Part shown: piece by piece, positions 33,933-42,972 of the stretch
How the letters are laid out: each line of letters starts with the position of its first letter
How positions within the stretch are numbered: position 1 is the stretch's first letter
NCBI GenBank assembly: GCA_964617825.1
Contig: CAZTWL010000023.1
Span: forward strand, 3,991 to 67,990
DNA: 64,000 nt
Direction of reading: 5' to 3'
Origin: VSJD01 sp964617825
Lineage (GTDB): Bacteria > Verrucomicrobiota > Kiritimatiellia > JAAZAB01
Program-made: the position numbers and the translations under genes
The notes under the pieces: generated by a model
The model's input: only the letters and a program-made list of their open reading frames with translations
What the model was told of the DNA's origin: nothing
Database searches by the model: none

Positions 33933-34789
33933 GCGTGGGTTCCTTTCCGTTTCGCGATTTCCGCATCCAGCCGGCATTGCGCGTGGGATTCCTCTTCCTG
34001 CTTCTTATAAGAGCGCAGGCGCTTCATCATGTTGTCGAAATCCACCTGATGGCCGTCGAATTCCGGCCCGTCCACGCAGACGAAGCGCGTCTGTCCGCCG
34101 ACGGTTACCCGGCATCCGCCGCACATCCCGGTGCCATCCACCATAATCGTGTTGAGCGACACGACTGTGGCAACGCCGAATGGACGGGTGGTCTCCGCGC
34201 AGAATTTCATCATGATGGGCGGGCCGATGGCTACAGCCAGATCCGGCTTTGGCGTACGCTCGCACAGTTCTTTGAGGGGTGCGGTGACGAGCGCCTTGCG
34301 CCCGGCGGAGCCGTCATCCGTGCAGACGATCAGGTCATCGGCCAGGGCGCGCATGCGGTCCTCGAGGATCAGCAGGTTTTTGGTGCGCGCGCCCATGATG
34401 ACAATCACTTTGTTGCCGGCGCGCCGCATGCCCTGGACAATGGGGTAAAGCGGCGCCACGCCAATTCCGCCGCCGATGCAGATGACCGAGCCGAATTTTT
34501 CGATATGGGTCGGGCGCCCGAGCGGGCCGACCAGATTTTGCACAACTTCGCCCTCCTTAAGGGCGGCCAGGCGATGGGTGGTCAGACCGACCACCTGAAA
34601 AATGATGGTGATCGAGCCTTCCTCGGTGTCGGCATCGGCGATGGTCAGCGGGATGCGCTCGCCATAGTTGGTGTCCAGCTGGATGATTACGAATTGGCCG
34701 GGTTTGCGTTCTTCGGCGATCAGCGGCGCGGACAGCCGCATGAGCACGACGTCGCCGGAAAGCTGTTCGCGGTGCAAAATCTTATGCAT
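33929..34789 (-). CDS. nfnA: NfnA: small FAD/[2Fe-2S] subunit of NADH-dependent ferredoxin:NADP+ oxidoreductase
   Basis: 286 residues, ferredoxin-NADP reductase-like. FAD domain ERKPGQFVIIQLD with ERIPLTIADAD, NAD domain VICIGGGIGVAPLYPIVQGM, and the C-terminal [2Fe-2S] loop MCGGCRVTVGGQTRFVCVDG, then PEFDGHQVDFD. The protein docks with NfnB and carries the NAD(H) and bifurcating-or-electron-entry flavin, as in Thermotoga and Pyrococcus Nfn. A basic tail (AEIAKRKGTHA) ends in a stop overlapped by the nfnB start. The tight overlap points to balanced synthesis of the two subunits. In a fermenter it links sugar-derived ferredoxin with NADPH supply. Confidence 0.9.
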   Translation of the reverse strand: MHKILHREQLSGDVVLMRLSAPLIAEERKPGQFVIIQLDTNYGERIPLTIADADTEEGSITIIFQVVGLTTHRLAALKEGEVVQNLVGPLGRPTHIEKFGSVICIGGGIGVAPLYPIVQGMRRAGNKVIVIMGARTKNLLILEDRMRALADDLIVCTDDGSAGRKALVTAPLKELCERTPKPDLAVAIGPPIMMKFCAETTRPFGVATVVSLNTIMVDGTGMCGGCRVTVGGQTRFVCVDGPEFDGHQVDFDNMMKRLRSYKKQEEESHAQCRLDAEIAKRKGTHA

Positions 34790-34931
34790 GCCATGATTCC
34801 CAGGTTATCGAAAAATTGACGGACGATGCATCTAATTATACCGGGGGGCGCTTGTCAATAGCAAAGCGGGATGGCAACGGGGGAACGCGAAGCGATGGCA
34901 ATGCTGGAGCGCGGAGGCGACCGGGACAATG

Positions 34932-36308
34932 CTATCGCGCGCCGGCGCAGAAGAAAACAAAGGTTTGGAGGATGAAAATCGGGATGAGAATCACGCCGGA
35001 CCAGAGCATATAGCCGCCAAAGGACGGCATTTTGACGCGGGCATGTTCGGCGATGGATTTCACCATGAAATTTGGGCCGTTCCCGATATAGGTGAGCGCG
35101 CCGAAGAAAACCGCGCCGCAGGAGACGGCGGCCAGCAAGGCCGGAAAACTTTCGGCCAGCATGCCCAGATGCGTGGCGGAGATCTGGTTCTGACTGGCGG
35201 CCAGGGTGGCATAGACAAGATAAGTGGGCGCATTATCCAGAAAGCCGCTCAGGACCCCGCTCATCCAGAAAAAATGCCAGGGCGCATGCAGGGATAATGC
35301 CGCGCTTTTGGCCTCCAAAAGCGCCAGAGCCGGAAGCATGGCGCCAAAGATGCCGAAAAACAAGATGGCCACCTCCTTGATCGGCGCGAAAACAAACTCG
35401 TTTTCGCGGTGAATGCTTGCGGGTGTCCGGCGATACGACCAGAGCGTCAGGAGGCCCATACAGGCGATCTGGAAAATCTTGGAGCCGGTTTCGGCAAACA
35501 GCTCGGTACCGTACCGACCCAGCAACGGATGGATAAAATAACCCGAGGCGAGGATCGTGGCCATGATTCCTGCCAGGAACAGGATGTTGATTCCACCCTG
35601 GATATGGATTTTTTTGGCGGCATTCCTGATATCGTCAAGCAGGGTTTCCCGCAGGTGCGCTTCGCGCGAACGGAAACGCCAGGCATCCAGCAGATAGAAA
35701 AGCGCAAGGATGAATCCGTTGGTCAGGAGCCACTGGGGCCACAAGCGCAACGTCCAGTCGAAGGGGACGCCGCGGAGAAATCCCAGGTAGAGCGGCGGAT
35801 CGCCCAGGGGCGTCAGAAGGCCGCCGCAGTTGCCGACAATGAAAATGAAGAAAATAATTACATGGGTTTTGTGCACGCGCCGGCGGTTGGCCCGGAGCAG
35901 CGGGCGAATCAGGACCATGCTGGCGCCGGTTGTGCCCAGGATGCTGGCCAGTACCGCGCCGATGGCCAGGAACAGCGTGTTGATATGGGGCAGGCCGGCA
36001 AATGCCCCGCTGATATGAATTCCGCCGGCAATGACGAACAAAGCCGTCAACATGGCGATGAACGCGGCGTATTCCAGGTAGGTTATTCCGATTTGGCCTG
36101 CATCGCCGGTTGGAATCAGGTAGAGGAGTATGCCGCCGGCTGCACAAACCGCGGCGACTTTCAATTTGTTGCTATTCTTTTCCCACCAGTGGGCCATGGA
36201 GGAGACCAGCGGCAGGACGGCAATCAACAGCAATAGTCCGGCAAACGGAAGCGTGTTCAACAGGGACACGATCGGACTTAAATGCTGCCAGTAATCGGGT
36301 GATGTCAT
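34932..36308 (-). CDS. NhaD-type sodium:proton antiporter (citrate-transporter superfamily)
   Basis: About 458 residues, polytopic inner-membrane carrier with some 12 hydrophobic helices. Family features: LPFAGLLLLIAVLPLVSS at the start, GTTGASMVLIRPLLRANRRR, IFFIFIVGNCGGLLTPLGDP (the NhaD/ArsB re-entrant motif), SGVLSGFLDNAPTYLVY and TYIGNGPNFMVKSIAEHARV. These two hairpins carry the ion site of NhaD-like antiporters. The ATG at 36308 begins just before the first helix; the ATG at 36323 is possible. With HppA, it would set sodium and proton balance. Upstream of nfnA on the same strand. Confidence 0.85.
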   Translation of the reverse strand: MTSPDYWQHLSPIVSLLNTLPFAGLLLLIAVLPLVSSMAHWWEKNSNKLKVAAVCAAGGILLYLIPTGDAGQIGITYLEYAAFIAMLTALFVIAGGIHISGAFAGLPHINTLFLAIGAVLASILGTTGASMVLIRPLLRANRRRVHKTHVIIFFIFIVGNCGGLLTPLGDPPLYLGFLRGVPFDWTLRLWPQWLLTNGFILALFYLLDAWRFRSREAHLRETLLDDIRNAAKKIHIQGGINILFLAGIMATILASGYFIHPLLGRYGTELFAETGSKIFQIACMGLLTLWSYRRTPASIHRENEFVFAPIKEVAILFFGIFGAMLPALALLEAKSAALSLHAPWHFFWMSGVLSGFLDNAPTYLVYATLAASQNQISATHLGMLAESFPALLAAVSCGAVFFGALTYIGNGPNFMVKSIAEHARVKMPSFGGYMLWSGVILIPIFILQTFVFFCAGAR

Positions 36309-36435
36309 AAAAATTTGCGCCAAGCTTTACAAATCGCCGACATCTTACCAAGCCGGCCGGAGTTCAAAACAAAAAAAAGCGATTATTTTGGCCGTTCATT
36401 TTGCGGCATGCGGACTTTGCCCGCGGGTGCGCGTC

Positions 36436-36482
36436 AAAAAAAACGGCGCGCCGGATCCTGCAACAGGACCGGCGCGCCGTTT
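36436..36482 (-). terminator. Rho-independent terminator of ppdK
   Basis: On the minus strand a 19-bp stem (AAACGGCGCGCCGG plus TCCTG, one bulged base) spans 36441-36482 with a three-base loop, followed by a run of eight T (36443-36436). It begins 17 bases after the ppdK stop at 36499. One of the strongest terminators in the window. Confidence 0.88.
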
Positions 36483-36498
36483 GTCGGCTTGATCGAGC

Positions 36499-39258
36499 TT
36501 ATTTCTTGCGCTTGGCGTTGATGGCCGCTTGGGCCGCCGCCAGCCGCGCAATCGGCACGCGGAACGGGCTGCAACTCACGTAGGTCAGTCCCGTCTTGAA
36601 GCAGAACTCGACCGAAGCCGGGTCGCCGCCCTGTTCGCCGCAAATGCCGATTTTCATGTCCTTGCGCGTCTTGCGCCCTTTCTGCACGGCCATCTGCACC
36701 AATTGCCCGATGCCTTCCTGGTCAATCGTTTGGAAGGGATCGGCCGCCAGGATCTTTTTCCCGATGTAATCCTGCATGAACCCGCCGATGTCGTCACGGC
36801 TGAACCCGAAGCCCATCTGGGTCAGGTCGTTCGTGCCGAAAGAGAAGAACTCGGCTTCCTCGGCCATCTTGTCGGCCAAAAGGCAGGCGCGCGGGATTTC
36901 GATCATTGTGCCGTAGGAGTGGGGGATGCTGTTGATGTTCATCGTGCCCAGCACCTCGTCATAGATCTTCAGGCAGAGCGATTTCTGGTCGCGCAGTTCG
37001 CGCACGTCGCAGGTTACCGGTATCATGATTTCCGGCTTGCACTTCTTGCCGGCCTTGAGGAGCTCCGCGGCAGTTTCGAAGATGGCGCGCACTTGCATTT
37101 CGGTCACTTCCGGATAGGTGATACCCAGGCGCACCCCACGGTGCCCCATCATCGGGTTGGACTCGTGCAACTGATCGCCGCGCTTCTGGATTTCATCCAC
37201 CGTGATGCCCAGGCTGTTGGCCAGTTCGCGCTGTTTTTCCTCGCCCTGCGGCACGAATTCGTGCAGGGGCGGATCGAGCAGGCGGATGGTGACCGGCAGT
37301 CCTTCCATGGCTTCCAGCGTGTCCTTGATTGAGGCCTTCACGAACGGGAACAACTCCGCGAGCGCTTTCCGGCGTTCGTCGACCGTCTTGCTCAGAATCA
37401 TCTTGCGCAGGAGGAAGAGCGGCTGATCGCTGCCCTTGCCGTAGAACATATGCTCGGTGCGGAAGAGCCCGATGCCTTCGGCCCCGAAGGCGCGGGCGAC
37501 CCGGGCATCGGCCGGCGTGTCGGCGTTGGCGCGCACGCCCAGTGTCCGGAACTTGTCCACGAGCTTCATGAAGTGCTGGAAACGCGGATTTTCCGAGGCG
37601 TCGATCATGGCCAGCTGGCCGGCATAGACATAGCCCCGGCTCCCATTCAACGTGGCCCAATCGCCTTCCTTGAATGTCTGACCGGCGACGGTCATGGTTT
37701 TGGCGTCCACGTCAACGTGCACAGCCGCGGCGCCGACGATGCAGCACTTGCCCCAGCCGCGCGCCACGAGCGCCGCGTGACTGGTCATGCCGCCCCGCGC
37801 CGTCAGAATGCCAGCGGCGGCCTGCATGCCTTCCACGTCTTCCGGATTCGTTTCCTCGCGAACGAGGATGACTTTCTTTCCGGCTTTCAGCCATTCCACG
37901 GCGGCCGACGCCGTGAACACGATCTGACCGACGGCGCCGCCCGGACCGGCCGGCAGGCCTTTGGCCAGCACCTGGGCGGATTTCTCCGCGGCGGGGCTGA
38001 CGATCGGATGCAGCAGTTCGTCCAATTGGGCGGGCGAAACCCGCAGGACGGCTTCCGATTCGGGGATCAATTTCTCGGCCACCATGTCCATGGCCATGTT
38101 CAGCGCCGCCGTGCCCGTGCGTTTGCCCACGCGGCATTGCAGCATGTAGAGTTTGCCGTCCTGAATCGTGAACTCGATGTCCTGCATGTCGTGATAATGC
38201 TTTTCCAGTTTCTTCTGGATGGCGTCGAGTTCGCAATACAGCTTCGGCATTGCTTTTTCAAGCGAGTCCAAATGCGCGTTCTGTTCGTTCTTGGTGGCTT
38301 CGTTCAGCGGACTGGGGGTGCGGATGCCGGCCACGACGTCCTCGCCCTGGGCGTTAATCAGCCATTCGCCGTAAAACTTATGCTCGCCGGTGGCGGGATT
38401 GCGGCTGAAGGCGACGCCGGTAGCCGAGGTGTTGCCCATGTTGCCGAAAACCATGGCCTGGACGTTGACGGCTGTGCCCCATTCGTCGGGAATACCCTCG
38501 ATCCGGCGATAAGAGATGGCGCGCTTGCCGTTCCAGCTCTTGAATACGGCGCCAATGCCGCCCCACAATTGTTCCATGGCGTCATCGGGGAACGGCTTGC
38601 CAAGCACCTGCTGGACGCGTTTCTTGAACTCTTCGGCCAGAGTCTTGAGATCTTCGGCCGTCAGGTCGGTGTCGGATTTGTAACCTTTCTGCTGCTTGAC
38701 CGCGTGGAGCATTTCGTCCAACTGCTTGCGGATGCCCTTGCCTTCGGCCGGTTCGATGCCTTCGGACTTTTCCATGACGACGTCGGAATACATCATGATC
38801 AGCCGCCGATAGGCGTCATAAACGAACCGCTCGTTTTGCGTCTTGGCAATCAGGCCGGGGATGGTGCGCGAGCAAAGTCCCACGTTGAGGACCGTTTCCA
38901 TCATGCCGGGCATGGATTTGCGCGCGCCGGAACGGCAGGAGACCAGCAGGGGATTCTGCGCGGCGCCGAACTTCATGCCCATCAGCTTTTCGGTCTTGGC
39001 CAAGGCTTCCGTGACTTCCTTTTTGAGGCTGGCGGGGAACTTCGATTTATTTTTGAAGAAATCCACGCAGCACTCGGTGCTGATGGCAAAGCCGGCGGGC
39101 ACGGGCAGTCCCAGCAGGCACATTTCCGCCAGGTTGGCGCCCTTGCCGCCCAGCAGGTTTTTCATGCCGGCGTTGCCTTCGGTGTTCTTCCGTCCGGGTC
39201 CGAACAAATACACATATTTCTTGGCTTTGATTTTCTTTGAGGGCTTTTTGGCTGGCAT
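36499..39258 (-). CDS. ppdK: Pyruvate, phosphate dikinase
   Basis: 919-residue enzyme interconverting pyruvate + ATP + Pi with PEP + AMP + PPi. In fermenters it often runs toward pyruvate, using pyrophosphate. N-terminal ATP-grasp domain (LLGGKGANLAEMCLLGLPVP), central phosphohistidine domain with His494 in GGMTSHAA, and the C-terminal TIM barrel (LFRTEHMFYG, FGTNDLTQMGFGFSRDD, GEQGGDPASVEFC with the acid Cys). An extra Lys-rich head (MPAKKPSKKIKAKK) precedes the domain. AAGGAG lies 8 bases before the ATG. Ends before a strong terminator. PPi produced or used here links to the membrane pyrophosphatase at the end of the window. Confidence 0.95.
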   Translation of the reverse strand: MPAKKPSKKIKAKKYVYLFGPGRKNTEGNAGMKNLLGGKGANLAEMCLLGLPVPAGFAISTECCVDFFKNKSKFPASLKKEVTEALAKTEKLMGMKFGAAQNPLLVSCRSGARKSMPGMMETVLNVGLCSRTIPGLIAKTQNERFVYDAYRRLIMMYSDVVMEKSEGIEPAEGKGIRKQLDEMLHAVKQQKGYKSDTDLTAEDLKTLAEEFKKRVQQVLGKPFPDDAMEQLWGGIGAVFKSWNGKRAISYRRIEGIPDEWGTAVNVQAMVFGNMGNTSATGVAFSRNPATGEHKFYGEWLINAQGEDVVAGIRTPSPLNEATKNEQNAHLDSLEKAMPKLYCELDAIQKKLEKHYHDMQDIEFTIQDGKLYMLQCRVGKRTGTAALNMAMDMVAEKLIPESEAVLRVSPAQLDELLHPIVSPAAEKSAQVLAKGLPAGPGGAVGQIVFTASAAVEWLKAGKKVILVREETNPEDVEGMQAAAGILTARGGMTSHAALVARGWGKCCIVGAAAVHVDVDAKTMTVAGQTFKEGDWATLNGSRGYVYAGQLAMIDASENPRFQHFMKLVDKFRTLGVRANADTPADARVARAFGAEGIGLFRTEHMFYGKGSDQPLFLLRKMILSKTVDERRKALAELFPFVKASIKDTLEAMEGLPVTIRLLDPPLHEFVPQGEEKQRELANSLGITVDEIQKRGDQLHESNPMMGHRGVRLGITYPEVTEMQVRAIFETAAELLKAGKKCKPEIMIPVTCDVRELRDQKSLCLKIYDEVLGTMNINSIPHSYGTMIEIPRACLLADKMAEEAEFFSFGTNDLTQMGFGFSRDDIGGFMQDYIGKKILAADPFQTIDQEGIGQLVQMAVQKGRKTRKDMKIGICGEQGGDPASVEFCFKTGLTYVSCSPFRVPIARLAAAQAAINAKRKK

Positions 39259-39513
39259 GGGGTTTTCTCCTTGGTTGTTTGCGTTTACGCTATTAATTTT
39301 GCGTTAAGAAATTTTTCCGCCATCGGCGGACAAAACCGGTATTATGCTTTTTTTTGCAGCCGCACTGGCCCCACGGAACATCGGCGAAGGGCTCCATGGC
39401 GGCATTCGATAAAGTTGTCCGTCAGCGGACGGGCTTAATTCAAGCGGCGCAGGGTGTGCCCCGGCTACACAAAGCGGGTAAGATTAGCATCTCGGATTCG
39501 GTTGTCAATGACG
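39259..39513. other. Upstream region of ppdK, no gene seen
   Basis: About 330 bases separate ppdK from the pseudopilin gene. They hold the ppdK ribosome site and AT-rich leader (39285-39355), the terminator of the pseudopilin gene, and otherwise no reading frame or repeat I would name. Confidence 0.5.
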
Positions 39514-39557
39514 AAAAAACCGGCGTCACAATCTCTCCAAGAGGTCGTGACGCCGGT
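39514..39557 (-). terminator. Rho-independent terminator of the pseudopilin gene
   Basis: ACCGGCGTCAC at 39519-39529 pairs perfectly with GTGACGCCGGT at 39547-39557; the inner CTCT/AGAG adds a short second stem. On the minus strand it is followed by TTTTTT at 39519-39514. It lies 34 bases downstream of the pseudopilin stop. Confidence 0.8.
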
Positions 39558-39590
39558 AAATAGAGTCTGAATCCCGCTTGCCGATACTTG

Positions 39591-40268
39591 TTAGAAATAC
39601 AAGATGTTCGTTACGTTGGCCAGCCCGCCGAAGGCGTTGGTTACGATGGCGTTGGTTATATAGACCGACTCGCCCGATACGTTCGTCGTGGCTACCCACA
39701 TTCCCTGCCCGGCCACTTTTACCAAGTTGCCGCCCTGTGGCACTAATCCCTTGCGATGATTGCCGCCCCAGTTGGTTACCGATGAGCCGGGAAGTCCGGA
39801 AACATTGGCCCGCGAGCCCTTGCCGTCGGGGTTCCCGTTTTGGTCGCATAGAATGACTTTGTCGCCGTCGGATGAGGAGCGTCCGGCAAAATAATTATAG
39901 GAACTGTTCATGGTGGATATCTCTTCGAGTGTTCCGGCGGGCTTAAGGCCGTAGTCGCCGGAAGCCGTGGGGCAGATGAACATTTCCGGCGTAATGCCGC
40001 CTTCCAGGGTGACGGCGCCGTTAGTGCTGACCAGATTGTTTCTCGGGAAGTTCGGCCGGAAGGAGTCGGAAGGATTAAGGCCCCAGGCCGAAATAGTCTT
40101 CCAGATGCCGTTTTGGTTCGAAAGGCAGTTGACGCGGCGGGCCTTTTCACGCACATCGCCCAAGTTTGGCAGGAGCAATCCGGCCAAAATGGCGATGATG
40201 GCGATAACGACCAGCAGTTCCACCAAGGTGAATGCACGTTTCGAAACTCGCCGCCAGATGCAATTCAT
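39591..40268 (-). CDS. Type IV pilin-like/type II secretion pseudopilin-like protein
   Basis: 225 residues. Prepilin N-terminus: short basic leader MNCIWRRVSKRA then FTLVELLVVIAIIAILAGLL, with the Glu5 position kept; cleavage would be before the Phe. The helix runs on to LLLPNLGDVREKARRVNCLS, as in the many 'prepilin-type N-terminal cleavage/methylation' proteins of Lentisphaerota and Planctomycetes. The C-terminal domain (GGITPEMFICPTASGDYG, SYNYFAGR, NWGGNHRKGLVPQGGNLV) is the small DUF1559-like type. AAGGAGGAAAC sits just before the ATG, a very strong ribosome site, and it has its own terminator, so it is a monocistronic, probably highly expressed gene. No secretion machinery is adjacent. 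Confidence 0.85.
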   Translation of the reverse strand: MNCIWRRVSKRAFTLVELLVVIAIIAILAGLLLPNLGDVREKARRVNCLSNQNGIWKTISAWGLNPSDSFRPNFPRNNLVSTNGAVTLEGGITPEMFICPTASGDYGLKPAGTLEEISTMNSSYNYFAGRSSSDGDKVILCDQNGNPDGKGSRANVSGLPGSSVTNWGGNHRKGLVPQGGNLVKVAGQGMWVATTNVSGESVYITNAIVTNAFGGLANVTNILYF

Positions 40269-40512
40269 GATGTTTCCTCCTTAGGGTCGGTTTGGGGTGT
40301 CTAACCTTTGCCGTGATCGTAATTATGTTTCGAGCGCCTTTATTTACTTCTCATACGGTAACGAACCGTTTATGGTAAGTCAACAGTTTTTTCGATATTT
40401 CAAATATTTTCAAGCGCCAGGAGACAAAATCCGCGTTCAGAGCGTCACGCCATCGAAGGATCAGGCCTTCTGCGGCTGAAATACGTTTTGCTTTGAATCC
40501 CATGCCGTTGCC

Positions 40513-41556
40513 ATGAAAACCGCAGACTTTTACTATTCCCTGCCGCCGGAACTGATTGCCCAACAACCGGCTTCTGAACGCGACCAGGCCCGGATGATGG
40601 TCATTCATCGCGACACGGGCACATTCGATCACCGGCGAGTTGCGGATCTCCCGGCATTCCTGTGTTCGGGCGACCTGCTGGTGGTGAACGATACGCGTGT
40701 CATTCCGGCCCGCCTGTATGGCCAAAAGGTTGGCACGGGAGGGCGCGTGGAAATTCTTTTGATCGAGGAAACAGCGCCGGGAACCTGGGAGGCCCTTTTG
40801 CGTGCCCGGCATACAAAGCCCGGCGCCAGGCTGGACTTGGCCGGGGGGCTGGTCCGGGCGGAAGTCCTGGTTGTTAAGGACGAAGGGCGCGTCACGCTCC
40901 AACTCCGGCATGCGCGGCCACTTCCGGAGATTCTTGAAGCCGCCGGTGTTCCACCCCTGCCGCCCTATATCAGGCGCGCGCGCTCCGATGCTCCCGAGCG
41001 CCCGGTGGACCGCGAGCGTTACCAGACGGTTTATGCCCGTTGCCCGGGCGCCGTCGCTGCGCCGACGGCCGGGTTGCATTTTACCGCGGAGCTTTTGAGC
41101 GCATTGGAGCGCCAGGGCGTTCGCCGCTCTGCCGTGACGCTGCATGTCGGGCCGGGCACGTTCAAGCCGGTAACCGTTGCCGAGGTGGAGCGGCACCGCA
41201 TGGATGCGGAGCGCTACACGGTGCCGGAAGTCACGGCTCAGCTTATCCGTGAAACTCGCAGGGCCAAAGGCCGGGTTGTGGCGGTGGGCAGTACCGTTGT
41301 GCGCACGCTGGAAACCGTGGCGGCGGAACATGGCGGGGTAACGGCGGCGCAAGGGCGCAGCGCCCTGTTCATCTATCCGCCCTATGAGTTCCAGGTGGTG
41401 GATGCGATGTTGACCAATTTTCACCTGCCGGCCTCCAGCCTGCTGATGATGGTCAGCGCCCTGGCCGGCCGCGAACTGATCTTGCGCGCCTATGCGGAGG
41501 CGATTCGCGAGCGCTACCGTTTTTACAGCTACGGCGACTGCATGCTGATCGTCTGA
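40513..41556 (+). CDS. queA: S-adenosylmethionine:tRNA ribosyltransferase-isomerase
   Basis: 347-residue enzyme that transfers and isomerises the ribosyl of SAM onto preQ1 in tRNA, forming epoxyqueuosine. Family motifs: DFYYSLPPELIAQQPASERDQ at the start, LVVNDTRVIPARLYG, PPYIRR, CPGAVAAPTAGLHFT, VTLHVGPGTFKPV and TNFHLPASSLLMMVSALAG, YRFYSYGDCMLI at the end. Length is normal. Starts directly at the conserved segment. Stands alone in the + direction between the pseudopilin and pta genes. No other queuosine genes are in the window. Confidence 0.95.
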   Translation: MKTADFYYSLPPELIAQQPASERDQARMMVIHRDTGTFDHRRVADLPAFLCSGDLLVVNDTRVIPARLYGQKVGTGGRVEILLIEETAPGTWEALLRARHTKPGARLDLAGGLVRAEVLVVKDEGRVTLQLRHARPLPEILEAAGVPPLPPYIRRARSDAPERPVDRERYQTVYARCPGAVAAPTAGLHFTAELLSALERQGVRRSAVTLHVGPGTFKPVTVAEVERHRMDAERYTVPEVTAQLIRETRRAKGRVVAVGSTVVRTLETVAAEHGGVTAAQGRSALFIYPPYEFQVVDAMLTNFHLPASSLLMMVSALAGRELILRAYAEAIRERYRFYSYGDCMLIV

Positions 41557-41653
41557 AACCGGATGCCGGATGAAAAATGCGGAATCGAGCCGCAGGCAAT
41601 AAAAATTCGGCTTCATTAGCATCCCACAGGATGCTCTGGCTGAGGGCCGTGGG

Positions 41654-41778
41654 CCGTAGACCGTAGGAAAACACCAAGAAAAGAGATGATTATGAAAAGC
41701 CCTTCATAATTCTCAGTGCCGGTTTTTCCAACGTGGATTTATTCGATTCCGACCTGCAGCCTTCGGTCTACGGTCTAC
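41654..41778. repeat. Short inverted repeat flanking about 100 bases in the queA-pta gap
   Basis: GTAGACCGTAG (41656-41666) and its reverse complement CTACGGTCTAC (41768-41778) flank roughly 100 bases containing no frame. The right arm itself is a short direct repeat (GGTCTACGGTCTAC). It could be a decayed miniature element or a chance palindromic pair. The gap between queA and pta has no gene. Confidence 0.35.
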
Positions 41779-41830
41779 AGTCCGAAGCGTCCCTGTGAAA
41801 CGCCAGTGAATCGGCTTAATTCCGCATTTG

Positions 41831-42853
41831 TCATGCCGACCATTCATGGATCGCGGCGACCGCGGCGCAATCCACGATGTCGTCGGCGGAGCAGCCGCGC
41901 GAAACATCGTTGAACGGGCGGCGCAAGCCCTGCACCAGCGGGCCGATGGCGGTGGCGCCGGCCAGTCGCTCGGTTGCTTTGTACATCGTATTGCCGCAGT
42001 TGAGGTCCGGGAAGATGAGCACATTGCACTTGCCGGCGATGGCGGAATTCGGCGCTTTCTTGGCGGCCACTTCGGGGATGACTGCGGCATCGAACTGAAA
42101 TTCGCCGTCGATTTTCAATTCCGGCGCCAGTTTCTGGGCCTTGGCGGTTGCCTCGATCACTTTGTCCACGCTCGGGTCCTTGGCGGATCCTTTTGTGGAA
42201 CAACTGATCATGCCGACGCGCGGCTCGTCGCCGGTGAGCGTCCGGTAAGTGCGCGCCGTGGTTACGGCAATCTCGGCCAACTGATCGGCCGTGGGGTTGA
42301 TGTTCAGACCGCAATCGGCGTAAAACAGCGCGCCGTTGAATCCCCAGCGCGGATCGCGCAACTGCATGATGAAATAGGCCGAGGCGATTTTGATGCCGGG
42401 CGCGGTCTTAAAGAGTTGAAGCGCCGGGCGGGTTTTGCCGGCGGTATCGTGGTTGTATCCCTTGGGATTGCCGCCGCCGGAAACGTATCCGTGGGCGTCG
42501 CCCACGCAGACCATGGCCGCCGCGAAAACGCAGGTATCCTTGATCCAGGCGCGCGCCTGGGCCTCGGTAAGCCCCTTGGCCTTGCGCAATTCCACGAGTT
42601 TGGCGATATAATCGTTGAGCCGCGGGTGCTTGAGCACGTCGGCCAGCTCCACGCCATCCAGGGCAATCCGGTTGGCGTCGGCCAGTTTGCGGATGGCTTC
42701 GACGTCGCCGATCAGGATGGGGCGGGCATATCCCGTTTGCACCAGTTTGGCGGCGGCCTGCAGGTTGCGGACATCGTCGCTTTCCGTCAGGCAAATCTTG
42801 CGGTTGAGCGCTTTGGCTTTGTTCCGAATTAGTTCCAATACGGTTTCCGGCAT
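41831..42853 (-). CDS. pta: Phosphate acetyltransferase
   Basis: 340-residue single-domain Pta that converts acetyl-CoA + Pi to acetyl phosphate. Signatures: CLTESDDVRNLQAAAKLV at the start, CVGDAHGYVSGGG, KTAPGIKIASAYFIMQL, LFYADCGLNINPTADQLAEIA, GMISCSTKGSAKD, and FPDLNCGNTMYKATERLAGA. The ATG at 42853 follows AAGGAACC; an ATG 30 bases earlier is less likely. It lacks the N-terminal regulatory domains of E. coli Pta. It follows ackA by 120 bases on the same strand, giving the ackA-pta acetate-forming, ATP-yielding unit. Confidence 0.92.
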   Translation of the reverse strand: MPETVLELIRNKAKALNRKICLTESDDVRNLQAAAKLVQTGYARPILIGDVEAIRKLADANRIALDGVELADVLKHPRLNDYIAKLVELRKAKGLTEAQARAWIKDTCVFAAAMVCVGDAHGYVSGGGNPKGYNHDTAGKTRPALQLFKTAPGIKIASAYFIMQLRDPRWGFNGALFYADCGLNINPTADQLAEIAVTTARTYRTLTGDEPRVGMISCSTKGSAKDPSVDKVIEATAKAQKLAPELKIDGEFQFDAAVIPEVAAKKAPNSAIAGKCNVLIFPDLNCGNTMYKATERLAGATAIGPLVQGLRRPFNDVSRGCSADDIVDCAAVAAIHEWSA

Positions 42854-42972
42854 GATGGTGGTTCCTTGGTATTTTGCAAACATTTACGAAACGCTGAAAT
42901 ATGAAAAAAGAGAAATTAGCGCCGGCGCATAAATTCGTTTGTTCGGTGGCCGATTTTCAATGTGAAATGCAA

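Noticed and set aside
37450..39240. 596-residue frame opposite ppdK
   Set aside because: Shadow of a well-supported gene; no family features.
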